Source: Neoceratodus forsteri
Lineage: Eukaryota; Chordata; Ceratodontiformes; Ceratodontidae
Assembly: GCA_016271365.2 (NCBI GenBank)
Contig: CM057456.1
Location: 664,295,501 to 664,359,500, forward strand
Length of the DNA: 64,000 bases
Reading direction: 5' to 3'
Position 1 is the first letter of the stretch; each line of letters opens with the position of its first letter. A program made the translations under genes and the position numbers. Below the pieces are notes generated by a model. It did no database searches, was not told the DNA's origin, and was given only the letters and a program-made list of their open reading frames with translations. Shown here one piece after another: positions 20,850 to 33,400 of the stretch.

Positions 20850-21213
20850 GTGTTTTTTTTTTTATAAACCTGTTAAGAAAGACGGTCCCTCACCGTCTCC
20901 CTGCCCCCTCCCACAACCCGTGCCCACCATCTGCGCACCCTTCCTCCCCACCCCTCCACCCCATACTTACCTGCGGAGTCTGGTGCGATGTTCTTCTGGG
21001 GACCCGGGAATATGTCTGCAATCTTCAAAGCCAACCGCAAACTGAGGCAATGCTGGTAAGTTGTGTAATGGAATAAATAGGGTCTTTCAACTTTGATGCA
21101 TATCTCAGACATTTTTTGGAATTTTGGCACCAAATTTTCAACATGGGGACCCCTCCTCATGAATTCTGCCACTGTCATGGCATTATTCGGCCCTGAAAGT
21201 TGATTTCATGGTC
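20850..21213. repeat. Composite repeat copy B: spacer and inverted arm of the 298-bp unit
   Basis: Homologous to 361-734. Its right part read in reverse ('catgacagtggcagaattcatgagg' region) aligns with the start of the 298-bp unit, so the array begins at a dyad near 21,214 ('ggtcacta'). Confidence 0.6.
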
Positions 21214-21430
21214 ACTACGCAGAATCACCTTTTGAGACCAAGTAATGAAACAACAGTGCCAGTGTTCATGAGATGGGCTCTCAAAAAGCCTATGTTGCAA
21301 ATTTGGTGGAAAAATCCAAAAAATGATTGTTTTAGGAACATGCGCTGTGCAGTTGCTATGCACGTTCATAACTTCATGAATTTGCAATATTTTCATGCCA
21401 GATTTTCAACATTAGCATTTTTCCACACCT
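21214..21430. repeat. 298-bp array, left part, interrupted
   Basis: Most of the first forward unit is present. It stops in 'ttccacacct' where the L2 element begins and the unit resumes after it at 26,490 with 'gaacagtacagctgtc'. Confidence 0.75.
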
Positions 21431-21433
21431 CAC

Positions 21434-21637
21434 AGCTGCCCACCCCTGAACAGGGCTGCTACAGCTCATCCACGGTCGGCCGGCACCCAGCCAGCCACCG
21501 ACCAAGACCAGGATACCCGCCTGCTGCTCCTTGGAAGCTGCCTGCCCCTGAACAGGGCTGCTACAGCTCACCCATGGTCGGCCGGCACCCAGCCAGCCAC
21601 CGACCAAGACCAGGACACCCACCTGCAGCTCCTTGGA
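21434..21637 (+). promoter_or_regulatory. Two tandem 102-bp monomers in the L2 5' region
   Basis: Two consecutive units of exactly 102 bases (21,434-21,535 and 21,536-21,637), each starting 'agctgcc.(a)cccctgaacag' and ending 'agctccttgga', differ at only a few positions. They are GC-rich and form the extreme 5' end of the element. By analogy with tandem 5' monomers of rodent L1 they may be promoter units. That role is an inference from position. Confidence 0.6.
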
Positions 21638-22690
21638 AGGTACTGGATAGCACAGCCAATCAGAACACGGGTGCTTCCAGCAAACCCACTCTGATTGGCC
21701 AGGACTTTTCCCCTGCTATAGACACCTGGCACTTTGTTAGATTTTCGATAGAACTAAGCACATTTCAACTGTGTTATTAGAAGTTTTTCAACTGTATTAG
21801 CTGGATTGTAATTTCTACTACTGTTTTAAAGCGCTTACACCTCTTCTGTCTGACTGCTCTTCCTGCAGCCCCCCCCCATCCAAGCACTCTGCCTTGGAGC
21901 CGACAAGTCTAAACTACCTCCCCCCAAGTGGCTAGTTTTCCATTAGCAGGTTATACAGACCTGCCACTAGAGGGATTCTTGGTCTTCTACATAAATCTCT
22001 GTACTCATTCGTGGGCAATATGGCCTGCATTATCATTCTACTTCTTTCCCGGTGCTACTACAAGGGGTGGTTGTAGTTGAGGTTCCCCTAAGCTTCACTC
22101 AACAGGCTGACAACTTCCTTAAAACTGCCTGTGCGACAGCTCTGCAGCTGAAAACAGGAAGCCCTCAGTGTCTGCCATCAACCCTTCAGACTCAAGTCAG
22201 ATAGATGCTGAGCACCCTATTATTACCAACGCTGCGCTGTCATACCGATAGATACCGATAGAATCCTCTGCAGAGAGCCAGCACGCCTGGGCACCCTTGA
22301 TTGGAGCTGCACTGCCATAGGGGGATTGTGATTGGTACGCCCGCTAGCCTGCTTTGTTCTGATAGGGGCACCTTCTCTATAGCCTGTTATAGTGCTCCCT
22401 TCCTAATTATGACTTCTCAGCTCTCGCTCTGACCTGAAATTTTCTCCCACCCCCACCACCCCCCTCTCCCAGGCCTCCTTTAAATACACTCATGATCCAC
22501 TTCCTTTATCATATTACTGCTTCATTGGCCTAGTTTTGACTGCTGCCAACCTATGATTGGTATCTGAGTGTGGCCAATAAGACTGCCCTGTGTGAATATC
22601 TCTTGAGCCCCGCCACTAACTAAGCTGCTCCTGCTCTCCTTGTTCCCCTTTTTGCTGTATTTTCTCATCTAGGTTTTAAGTGAGTATTAC

Positions 22691-23176
22691 TTGCCTAGAA
22701 AATATTGCACTAATACAAATCACAAGACCACTCAATCTGGGACCATGGCTCTCCTTATTGTGCTTTTATTGCTCCTGAGGTGCAGAGTTTTCAGCAATAC
22801 AGTACAATTCGAAGTACCTCAATGCAATTCAGTTCTCCAATGTACCTTATCAATACCTAATGTTATAATGGTCCACCGTGCAGACACTATGTCATTCTCC
22901 TCTACCATTTTAGCCTATTCCCCCCAGTTAGCCTACACCCCCTTGCTACTGTCCTCACCTATGTCTACTCAAGCACTTACATTGATCACGATCAACTGTC
23001 ATTACAGTGGTGCCGCCTCTTGTGCAGCACGATATGGGTTGCCACGAAGAAATAAAAAAGCAGTTTCCATTCTTATAAGTTCCTTAAAGAAAGTTATACT
23101 TCTGCTTCTTCTCTGCTCAGGAAATGTGGAGCTCAACCCTGGCCCCACAACTTACCTCACCTATCGATTTTGCTGA
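22691..23176 (+). pseudogene. L2 copy 2 leader peptide with 2A-like site
   Basis: The frame encodes about 140 residues, Ser/Leu-rich with a hydrophobic N-terminal segment ('ALLIVLLLLLRCRVF') and a second just before the end ('KKVILLLLLCSG'). The second runs into 'SGNVELNPGP' at 23,117-23,146. This fits the 2A pattern D-x-E-x-N-P-G-P except that the D is N. In such elements 2A makes the ribosome skip a bond between G and P, releasing the leader from the enzyme. A hydrophobic stretch ahead of 2A, as here, has been linked in other 2A proteins to choosing between secretion and cytosol. A stop follows 10 codons later; the endonuclease continues in another frame. Confidence 0.7.
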
Positions 23177-24076
23177 GGCCACAGGTCTCAAAATGATGAT
23201 GGTCAACATTTTAAGCCTGCCTAAAAAACTTGTACAGCTGCAAGCCTGGGCTGCACACGTTAACCCTGACCTTATCATAATTACTGAGTCGTGGTTAAAA
23301 AAGACAACACTGATCAACAAATATCACTGCAGGGCTACAATTTATTTAGAACAGATAGAGAGTCTAGAAGTGGGGGTGTGGTTATCTATGCCAAATCTAA
23401 GTACTTGGTCACCAATATTAGTTGCAAATCTGTAGCCAAGGAATTTGAGTTAGTTTTGCTGAGCCTTCATCTCCCCTCCTTGGAATGTATCACTATCCTA
23501 GGTGGCTATAGACCCCCGTCTGGTGGTGATGAAGTCCTTAATCTTTTGAAATCCATGTTCGTAGATGCAAAAACTGAAACAATATTTCTAGGAGATCTAA
23601 ACATGGACTGGCTGTCACCTAAATCACACAGCCTCAAATCCCTTTGTGACGAGCTAGGTCTTGGGCAATTAGTCAGTGAACCCACTAGGAACAACACTCT
23701 AAATACTGCCAACAGTTCCATTCTAGATGTGGTACTAACCACCCATCCACACAAAATATCTCATTCGGCAGTGTTTCACAATGATATGAGCGACCATGGA
23801 ATTGTTGCTTGCATAAGATCTCAAATTAAGGCCCGGCCGCAACCCATCTTTATAACAAAAAGATACTTTCACAAATTCAGTGCAGTAAACTTCCTATCTG
23901 ACCTGAGCATGATCAGATGGCAAGATCTCTACCTAGCCAAAGATGTCAACAAGGCAGCTTACATCCTTAATGACAAACTCACTACAATAATAAATAAGCA
24001 TGCCCCTTTCTTCAAAGTAAAGTGCAGGAACAATTCCAACCCTGGTTCACCTCGGATCTCAAGGCAGCCCTTATAG
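23124..24076 (+). pseudogene. L2 copy 2 endonuclease
   Basis: Apurinic-type endonuclease in two frames: 'NPDLIIITESWLKK' near 23,262-23,303 (TES holds the catalytic E), then after a frameshift 'GGYRPPSGGDE', 'IFLGDLNMDW' at about 23,583-23,612 and 'NDMSDHGIVA' near 23,781-23,810. All conserved blocks (E, GDxN, SDH) are present. The domain would nick the target DNA. The frame ends at 24,076 and is lost for about 300 bases before the reverse transcriptase. Confidence 0.75.
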
Positions 24077-24404
24077 CTCGAGATAAGCTCTGGGCTAAAG
24101 CTAGACATTCAAAGAATCTTCGGATTGGCAGGCCTTTAGAACAGCCAGGAATAACTGTGTGAAAAACTTCGCTCTGCTAAAGCTAACTATTATATTTCTA
24201 CTCTCGAGCAAGCTAAAGGTAACCCTCATAAAATATGGAAGACTATCAAAGCTATAGAAGGATGGCCTATGGCCCCTCTGTCCCAGCAAAGATAGTTGCA
24301 AGTGGCAAGATTGTGGAAAACAAGTCCCAATCCTGGAGGAACTTAACTCCCACTTTGCCACAGCTGGATTAGCTTTTGACTCGTCACCTTATGCTGGTGC
24401 TGCG

Positions 24405-26030
24405 GTGAGCCAGCATACCCCTCCCCCTACATCTAGTCCTGCACCCAGCCCCTTCCAACTGCGCGAGATAACTTATAAAGAAGTAGAAGATTCTCTTCTT
24501 AACTTAGACACCAAAAAAAGCACATGGAACGATGGCTTAGAACCCTTTTTCCTAAGGTCAGGCTACGCCCATCTCACTGCCCCAATTCTCCACATCTTCA
24601 ATCTTTCTATTACATCTGCTACTGTGCCGTCCTGCTGGAAAGCAGCACATATCCTCCCTCTATTTAAATCTGGTGACCCATGCGATGTAAACAACTATAG
24701 GCCTATCTCCATATTGCCTATCCTTTCTAAAGTTCTCGAAAAACTGATCCATATTCAGTTAAAATCTCACTTGGAAACCTTCTCTCTCATTAACCCAGTT
24801 CAATCTGGCTTCCAGGCTAATCATAGCACAATCACTGCACTAGCAAAAGTAACCAATGATTGGATCTCTGCTATAGATGCTAAGAAGGTAACTGGTGCAG
24901 TCTTTTTGGACCTCAGCAAAGCTTTTGATACTGTTGATCACAAACTATTAGTCAATTGCCTTGCAAAGTTGGGTGCCACATACCATACCACCCAGTAGTT
25001 CTCCAGCTACCTAACTGGAAGATTCCAAAAAGTAAAGGCGGAAGGCTGTTTTTCTGCTGCCTTGCCAGTTGCAAGAGGAGTCCCCCAAGGATCCATCTTA
25101 GGCCCTATCTTGTTTTCTTTGTATATTAATGGCTTAGATGCTAACATATCTACGTCCAATCTGCACTTTTTTGCAGTTGATACTGTGTTGTATACTTCTG
25201 GCTCATCGTTATCTGAAGTCAAGGGAGTGCTTCAAGTGGACTTCGCACAACTTAAGCATAATCTAATAAAGGCAAAGCTTCTGCTCAATGCTAACAAGAC
25301 TAAAGTGATGATATTCTCCTGCAGTGCTGTCACAGGCCCCCCCCCCCAATACCCTTGCCCAAGACTTCATTGTCACCACGCTAAACGAGCCTCTGGAAGT
25401 TGTAACAAATTTAAATATCTGGGTATCTGGATCGACAATAAATTGTCTTTCAATGACCACGTCGAAGGGTCTCTAGAAGGTTAAAAGCAAGGTTAGGTTT
25501 CTTCTACAGAAATAGGCCCCTTTTCCCCCTTGAAACTCGAAACAAGCTTGTACAGGCCACTTTTCTCCCCCTACTCGACTACGGCGATGTAATCTATTCT
25601 TCCACCACTCTTGCAGATCTAAGTAAACTGGACATCCTTTATCATCGTGCATTACGGTTCATTACCAACTCCCCTTACCATTCGCACCACTGTGACTTAT
25701 ATGCAGCTGTTGGTTGGACATCCCTTACTACTAGATGCCTGCTCCATGCTGGGCTATGGACTCTTAAACTGCTCCTGCAGAAATTGCCAAGCTATCTCTC
25801 TTCCTTATTAGTATCTCACATAGTGCATACTCGTTAAGAAAATCTGACTTTATTATGCTTGACATACCAAGGGTGGACTTCCTTTGGTAAATGTGCTATT
25901 GCATATGCCCTTCCCTCCATTTGGAACCAATTACAAACCGGTACTGAAACTAACTAGCACAGTTTCAATAAAGTTCTACGAATCGCTAAGTTCAGCCAAA
26001 ATAAAAGACACCTGTAACTGTCATTAAGTC
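24405..26030 (+). pseudogene. L2 copy 2 reverse transcriptase and C-terminus
   Basis: Fingers and palm: 'CWKAAHILPLFKSGD', 'NNYRPISILPILSKVLEKL', 'VTGAVFLDLSKAFDTVDHK' (first catalytic D), a stop at 24,998, then 'VARGVPQGSILGPILFSLYING' split only by divergence, and 'FFAVDTVLY' at about 25,167-25,194. The catalytic A-D-D reads A-V-D, so the first Asp of the pair is lost. The C-terminus is recognisable but broken after 25,484 ('DYGDVIYSS' near 25,577). Dead enzyme. Confidence 0.8.
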
Positions 26031-26489
26031 TCTTCCTTCCCCATGTGTGCCATATTTATCCACTGGTAAGGTATAATTGATTTGTCATATTAACTGCTTT
26101 CCCTTCCCCTTCTACTCCTGGCTTTATCTACACTTACGCTCCACTGCTACTCTATCAAATCACTCCTCCCCCCCATATCAGATGTAGTCTGTTGTTTGTT
26201 CTAGCTGCCAAAATATATGTATTGCACACACCAGTCATTATGTTTCATTTATCAGTATGCAACTTGTAAGTCGCTTCCCTGCCTCATATCAATGTTTACC
26301 ACCTGCGGTTACCCTATATGGTACCCTTGTATGTATATCCAGCCTGTATCATGTAACGTGCATTTCATGTATATACTGTTATTACCTATCTGTGTTTGTA
26401 CTTTAAGTGTTATGTCACAGGACCTCCTTGTGAATGAGCTTGCTCAATGGAGTTTTCCTGCAATAAACTTGAACTTGAACTTGAACTTT

Positions 26490-27488
26490 TGAACAGTACA
26501 GCTGTCATTATTCACGTCCTGGCTGAAATGTGTTTTTGCACTTCTGGCATAGAATAGTGTGGTCGCTGTGGGAAATCAGTGTTTGGGACACATTATGAAA
26601 ATGACAGTGACAGTGTTCATGAGCAGAGGTCCTAATATGCCTATGTTGAAAATTTGGTGACAATACTCTATAAAATGACTGTGTTACAAGCATCAGTTGC
26701 ACAGTTTGCATGCACGCTCATAAGTTCGCAAATTTAGAATATTTTCACTCCAGATTTTCAACATTGTCATTGTTCTGCACCTCCTTATGAACAGTACAAC
26801 TGTCACTTTTCACATCCTGGCTGAAATGAGTTTTCACAGTTCCGGCGCAGAATAGCATGGTTGCTGTGAGAAATCCTTGTTCAGGACACATTATGAAAAT
26901 TACATTGACACTGTTCATTATCAGAGGTCCTAAAATGCCGATGTTGAAAATGTGGTGATGAAAGTCCATAAAAAGAGTGTGTTACGAGTGTGCATTGCCC
27001 AGTTTCCACGCACGCTCATACCTTCGCAACTTTGTAATATTTCCACTCCAGATTTTCAACATTGCCATTTTTCCACACCTCCTTATGAAGAGCGCAGCTG
27101 TCATTTTTCACATCCTGGCCAAAATGTATTTTCGCTCTTCCGGTGCACAATTGTGTGGTCGCTGTGGGAAATCAGTGTTTGGGACACATTAAGAAAATCA
27201 CACTGACACTGTTCATGAGCAGAGGTCCTAAAATGCCTATGTTGAAAATTTAGTGATGAAACTCCATAAAATGACTGTGTTAGGAGCGTGCGTTATGCAG
27301 TTTCCATTCACCCTTGTAACTTTGCAAATTCGTAATATTTTCATGCCACATTTTCAACACTGGCATTTTTCCACACCTCCTTATGAACAGTACAGCTGTC
27401 ATTCTTTACATTCTGGCCAAACTGTGTTTTCGCGCTTCCGGTGCAGAATACCGCAGTCGCTGTTGGAAATCAGTGTTTGAGACAGATT
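26490..27488. repeat. 298-bp array, right part
   Basis: The landmark corresponding to 'atgacagtg' lies at 26,601, 26,899 and 27,197, again exactly 298 bases apart. It follows the L2 tail directly and gives way abruptly at about 27,488 to the 143-bp satellite ('gacagattaggatcaag'). Confidence 0.85.
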
Positions 27489-30400
27489 AGGATCAAGTGA
27501 GCAAGAGACGGGGGAGTGACCGTGCTCCACTGAGCACTGTTGGGAATGCTGTGGATGTCTTTGTGGGCAGGAAAAGGTGCCAATGCAGGCAGGAGCCCAG
27601 TAGAAAAGGGCAGACTGCAGCATCGGTAGACACAAAATGAGCGAATGAGGGAGGGTGACTGAGCGAGCTCAGCAGAGCTGTGTCAGGACTGCTGCGGATT
27701 TCTTTGTGGGCAGAAAAGGCAGCAATGCATGCAGGGGCCCAGTAGAAAAGGGCAGCCTGCAGTGGCAGGAGAAACAGAATGACTGACTGAGAGAGGGGGG
27801 AGTGAGCGAGCTCAACGGAGCTGTACAGTGACTGCTGTGGATTTCTTTGTGGGCAGAAAAGGGCAGCAATGCAGGCAGGAGCCCAGTACAAAAGGATAGC
27901 CTGCAGCACTGGCAGAAATGGAATGAGCCAGTGAGAGAGAGGGAGTGAGTGAGGTTAACAGAGCTCTGTTGGGACTGCTAAAGATTTCTTTGTGGGCAGA
28001 AGAAGGTGCCAACAGAGGCAGGAGCCCAGTACAAAATGGCAGCTTGCAGTTCCAGGAGAAAAAGAATGAGCAAGTGAGACAGGGGGAGTGAATGACCTCA
28101 ATGGAGCTCTGTCGGGACAGCTGTGGATTTCTTTGTGGGCAGAAAAAGGTGCTAACACAGGCAGGAGCCCAGTACAAAAGGGCAGCCTGCAGTGCCGGAA
28201 GAAACACAGTGAGTGAGAGAGAGAGGGGGAGTGAGCGAGCTCAAAGGAGCTCTGTCATGACTGCTGCAGAGTTCTTTGTGGACAGAAAAAGGCATCAACG
28301 CAGGCAGGAGACCAGTACAAAAGGCCAACCTGCAGTGCCGGCAGAAACGGAATGAGCGAGCGAGAGGTGGGAGTGAGAAGTTCAACGGAGCTCTGTCGGG
28401 ACTCCTGCAAATTTCTTTGTTTGCAGAAAAGGCACCAACAGAGCCAGGAGCCCAGTACAAAAGGGCAACCTGTGGCACCAGGAGAAACAGAATGAGTGAG
28501 TGAGACAGGGAAGTTAGCGACCTCAACAAACCTCTATCATGACTGCTGCGGATTTCATTGTGGGCAGAAAAAAGCAGCAATGCAGGCAGGAGCCAGTACA
28601 AAGGCCAGCCTGCAGTGCCAGCAGAAATGGAATGAGTGAGTGAGAGAGATAAGCAATCTCCATGAGCACAATGTCAGGACTGCTGCACATTTCTTTGTGG
28701 GCCAAAAAAGCCGATAATACAGGCAGGAGCCCAGTACAAAATGGCAGCCTGCAGCAGCGGGTAACACAGAATGAGTGAGGGAGGGGGAGTGAGTGAGCTT
28801 AATGGAGCTCTGTTGGGACTGCTGCAGATTTCATTGTGGGCAGAAGAAGGCAGCAATGCAGGTAGGAGCCCAGTACAAAATGGAAGTCTGCAGTTCCAGG
28901 AAAAACAGAATGAACAAGTGAAATAGGGGGAGTGAACAACCTCAACGGAGCTCTGTCAGGACAGCTGTGGATTTCTCTGTAGGCAGAAAAATGTGCAAAT
29001 GCAGGCAGGAGCCCAGTACAAAAGGGCAGCCTGCAGTGCCTGGAGAAACACAAGGAGCCAATGAGAGAGTGGGAGTGAGCAAGCACAAAGGAGCTCTATC
29101 GTGACTGCTGCGGATTTCTTTGTAGACAGAAAAAGGCATCAACACAGGCAGGAGGCCAGTACAAAGGGCAAGCCTGCAGTGCCGGCAGAAATGGAGCTCT
29201 GTCGGGACTCCTGCAAATTTCTTTGTGGGCAGAAAAAGGCACCGACACAGGCAGGAGCCCAGTACAAAAGGGCAGCCAGTGGCGCCAGGAGAAACAAAAT
29301 GAGTGAGTGAGACAGGGGGATTAAGCAACCTCAACGGAGCTCTATCATGACTGCTGCAGATTTCATTGTGGGCAGAAAAAAGCAGCAGTCCAGGCAGGAG
29401 CCCAGTACAAAGGCCAGCATGCATTGCCTGCAGAAATGGAACGAGTTAGTGAGAGAGGGGGGGAGTAAGTGAGCTCAATGTAGTTGTGTCGAGACTGCTG
29501 CAGATTTCTTTGTGGGCAGAAAAAGCCAACAATAAAGACAGGAGCCCAGTACAAAAGGTCAGCCTGCAGTGCTGACAGAAATGGATTGAGTGAGTGAGAA
29601 AAGGGGAGTGAGTGAGGTTAATGGAGCTCTGTCGGGCTACTAAAGATTTCTTTGTGGGCAGAAAAAGGTGCCAACAGAGGCAGGAGCCCAGTACAAAATG
29701 GCAGCCTGCAGTTCCAGGAGAAACGGAATGAGCAAGTGAGACAGGGGGAGTGAGTGACCTCAACAGAGCTCTGTCGGGACAGCTGTGGATTTCTTTGTGG
29801 GCAGAAAAAGGTGCCAATGAAGGCAGGAGCCCAGTACAAAAGGCAGCCTGGAGTGCCAGGAGAAACACAACGGAAGTAGTGAGAGGGGGAGTGAGCAAGC
29901 CCAGGAGCCCCATCATGACTGCTGCAGATTTCTTTGTGGACAGAGAAAGCATCAATGCAGGCAAGATGCCATTGCAAAAGGCCAGTCTGCAGCACCAGCA
30001 GAAGCAGAGCAGATGAGTGAGAGAGGAGGACTGAGCGAGCTCAGCAGAGCTATGTCAGGACTGCTGCAGACTTTTTTATGGGCAGAAAAAGGCAGCAATG
30101 CATGCAGGGGCCCAGTACAAAAGGGCGCCTGCAGCAGTGGGAGAAACAGAATGAGCGAGTGAGATAGGGGGAGTGAGCAAGCTCAACAGAGCTCTATCAT
30201 GACTGCTGTAAATTTCTTTGTGAGCAGAAGAAGGTGGAAATGCAGGCAGGAGCCCAGTACAAAAGGACAGCTTGTAGCGCTGGCAGAAATGGAATGAGCG
30301 AGTGAAAGGGGGGAGTGAGAAGCTCAATGGATCTCTGCCAGCACTGCTGCAAATTTCTTTGTGGGAAGAAAAAGGCACCAACAAAGGCAGGAGTCCAGTA

Positions 30401-33400
30401 CAAAATGGGAGCCTGCAGCACCAGGAGAAACAGAATGAGTGAGTGAGAGAGGGGGAGTAAGCAACCTCAACAGAGCTCTATCGTGACTGCTGCAGATTTC
30501 ATTGTGGGCAGAAAAAGTGGCAACGCAGGTAGGAGTCCAGTTCAAAAGGCCATCCTGCAGCGCCAGCAGAAACGGAATGAGCAAGTGAGAGAGGGGGAGT
30601 AAGCAATCTCAACGAGCTGGTCGGGACTGCAGATTTCTTTGTGGGCTGAAAAGCTGACAACGCAGGAAGGAGCCCAGTACAAAAGGGCAGCCTGCAACAG
30701 CGGGAGATACAGAATAAGCGAGTGAGGGAAGGGGAGTGAGTGAGCTCAACGGAGCTCTGTTGGGACTGATGCAGATTTCTTTGTGGGCAGAAAAGTGGCA
30801 ATGCATGCAGGGGTCAAGTACAAAAGGGCAGCCTGCAGTGGCAGGAGAAACAGAATGAGCGAGTGTGAGGAGGGGAGTGAGCGAGCTCAGCGGAGCACTG
30901 TCGAAATGGCTCCAGATTTCTTTGTGGGCAGACTAAGGCACCAACAGAGGCAGGAGCACAGTACAAAAGGGCGGCCTGCAGGGCCAGGAGAAACAGAATG
31001 AGTGAGTGAGTGAGATGTGGAAGTGAGCGACCTTAACAGAGCTCCGGCCAGGCCAGCTATGGATTTCTGTGGTTAGAAAAAAGGTGCCAATGCAGCAGGA
31101 GTCCAATACAGAACACCAGTCTGCAGTGCCGTAGAAACACAATGAGTGAGTGAGAGAGGGGAGTGAGCAAGCTTAATGGACCTCTATCGTGACTGCTGCG
31201 GATTTTTTTTGGCAGAAAAGGAAGCACACAGGCAGGAACCCAGCATAAAAAGGGCAGCCTGCAGCACTGGGAGAAACGGAATGGAGCGAGTGACAGAGCA
31301 GTGAGCAAGCTCAATGGAGCTCCAGTACACCTAAGGCAGATTTATTTGTGGGCAGAAAAGGCATCAACGCAGGCAGAAGGCAAGTTCAAAAGGCCAGCCT
31401 GCAGCGCCAGCAGAACAGAATGAACTAGTGAGAGAAGGGACTGAGCGAGTTCAGTGGAGCTAGTCAGGACTGCTGCAGGTTTTTTGTGGGCAGAAAAAGG
31501 CAGCAATCCATACAGGGGCCAGTACAAAAGGGCAGCCTGCAGCAGCAGAAGAAACAGAATGAGCGAGTGATAGAGATGGAGTGAGCGAGCTCAACGGAAC
31601 TCTATCATGACTGCTGCAAATTTCTTTATGAGCAGATGAAAGTTGCAATGCAGGTAGGAGCCCAGTACAAAAGGGCAGCATGTAGCGCTGGCAGAAACAG
31701 AACAAGCGAGTGAGAGAGGGGGGAGTAAGCAAGCTCAGTGGAGCTGTGTCAGGACTGCTGCAGATTTCTTTGTGGGCAGAAAAAGCTGACAATGCAGGCA
31801 GGAGCCCAGTACAAAAGGGCAGCCTGCAGCAGTGGGAGACACAGAATGACTGAGTGAGGGAGGGGGAGTGAGTGAGCTCAATGGAGCTCTATTGTGATTG
31901 CTGCAGATTTCTTTGTGGTCAAAAGAAGGCGGCAATGCAGGCAGAAGCCCAGTACAAAAGGGCAGCCTGCTGTGCCAGCAGAAACAGAATGAGTGAGTGA
32001 GAGAGGGGGAGTGAGCGAGCTCAATGGAGCTCTATCAAAATGGCTGCAGATTTCTTTGTGGGCAGACAAGGTAGGAGCCATTACAAAGGGCAGCCTGCAG
32101 GGCTAGGAGAAACAGAATGAGCGAGTGAGGCAGGGGAGAGAGTGACCTCAACGGAACTCTGTTGGGACTGCTGCAAATTTCTTTGTTGGCAGAAAAAGGC
32201 ACCAACAGAGGCAGGAGCCTGGTACAAAATGGCAGCTTGTAGTGCCAGGAGAAACACAATGAGCAAGTGAGAAAGGGGAAGTGAGCTAGCTTAATGAACC
32301 TCTATCATGACTGCTGCAGATTTCTTTGTGTGCAGAAAAAGGCAGCAACGCAGGTGGGAGCCCAGTACAAAAGACCACTCTGCAGCGCTGGCAGAATCGG
32401 AACGAGTGAGCGAGAAAGGGGGAGCGAGCAAGCTCAAAAGACCTGCGTCAGGACTGGTGTAGATTTCTTTGTGGGCAGAAAAAGACGGCAACTCAGGCAT
32501 GAGCCCAGTACAAACGGCAGCCTGCAGCAGCGGGCGACACAGAACGAGGGAGCAAATGTGGGAATGGGAGTGAGTGAGCTCAACGGGACTCTGTTGGGAC
32601 TGCTGCAGATTTCTCTGTGGGCAGAAAAAGGCAGCAATACAAGCAGGGGCCCAGTACAAAAGGGCAGTCTGCAGTGGCGGGAGAAACAGAATGAGGGAGT
32701 GAGAGAGTTGGAATGAGTGAGCTCAACGGGCTCTATCGTGACTGCTGCAGATTTCTTTGCGGGCAGAAGAAGATGCCAACAGAGGCAGAAGCCCAGTACA
32801 AAATGGCAGCATGCAGTTCCAGGAGAAACAGAATGAGGGAGTGAGAGAGGGGGAGTGAGCGACCTCAACGGAGCTCTGTCGGGACAGCTGTGGATTTCTT
32901 TGTGGGCAGAAAAAGGCATCAATGCAGGCAGAAGGCCTAGTACAAAATGCCAGCCTGCAGTGCCAGCAGAAACAGAATGAAGGAGTGAGAGAGGGGGAGT
33001 GAGCGAGCTCAGCGGAGCTGTGTCAGGACTGCTGCAGATTTCTTTGTGGGCAGAAAATACAGCAATGCACTCAGGAGCCCAGTACAAAAGGGCAGCCTGC
33101 AGGGCCGGCAGAAATGGAACGAGTGAGTGGGAGAGGGGGAGTGAGCGAGCTCAATGGAGCTTCTGTCTGGACTATTGCAGATTTCTTTGTGGCCTGAAAA
33201 AGGCGGCAAAACAGGCAGGAGCCCAGTACAAAAGGCCAGCCTGCAGCACCAGCAGAAATGGAATGAGCAAGTGAGAGAGGGAGAGTGAGCGAGCTCAGTG
33301 GAGCAGTGTCAGCACTGCTGCAGATTTCTTTGTGGGCAGAAAAAGGTGCCAACAGAGGCAGGAGCCCAATACAAAATGGAAGCCTGCTGTTATAGGAGAA

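Larger units (their letters stand above)
21431..26489 (+). mobile_element. L2-type LINE (copy 2), near full length, inserted in the 298-bp satellite
   Basis: Left of the element the satellite unit ends in 'ccacacct' and right of it continues with 'gaacagtacagctg', adjacent parts of the uninterrupted unit (see 27,375-27,400). Order: two 102-bp 5' monomers, long 5' untranslated region, leader with a 2A-like site, endonuclease, reverse transcriptase, C-terminus, 3' untranslated region and a (ttgaac)n tail at 26,468-26,486. A few bases of the target are missing and no clear target duplication is visible. It has several frameshifts and a lost catalytic residue. Confidence 0.85.

Noticed and set aside
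23117..23146. Functional 2A site in L2 copy 2
   Set aside because: The conserved D is N and a stop follows within ten codons in this copy; only the family ancestor is likely to have used it.
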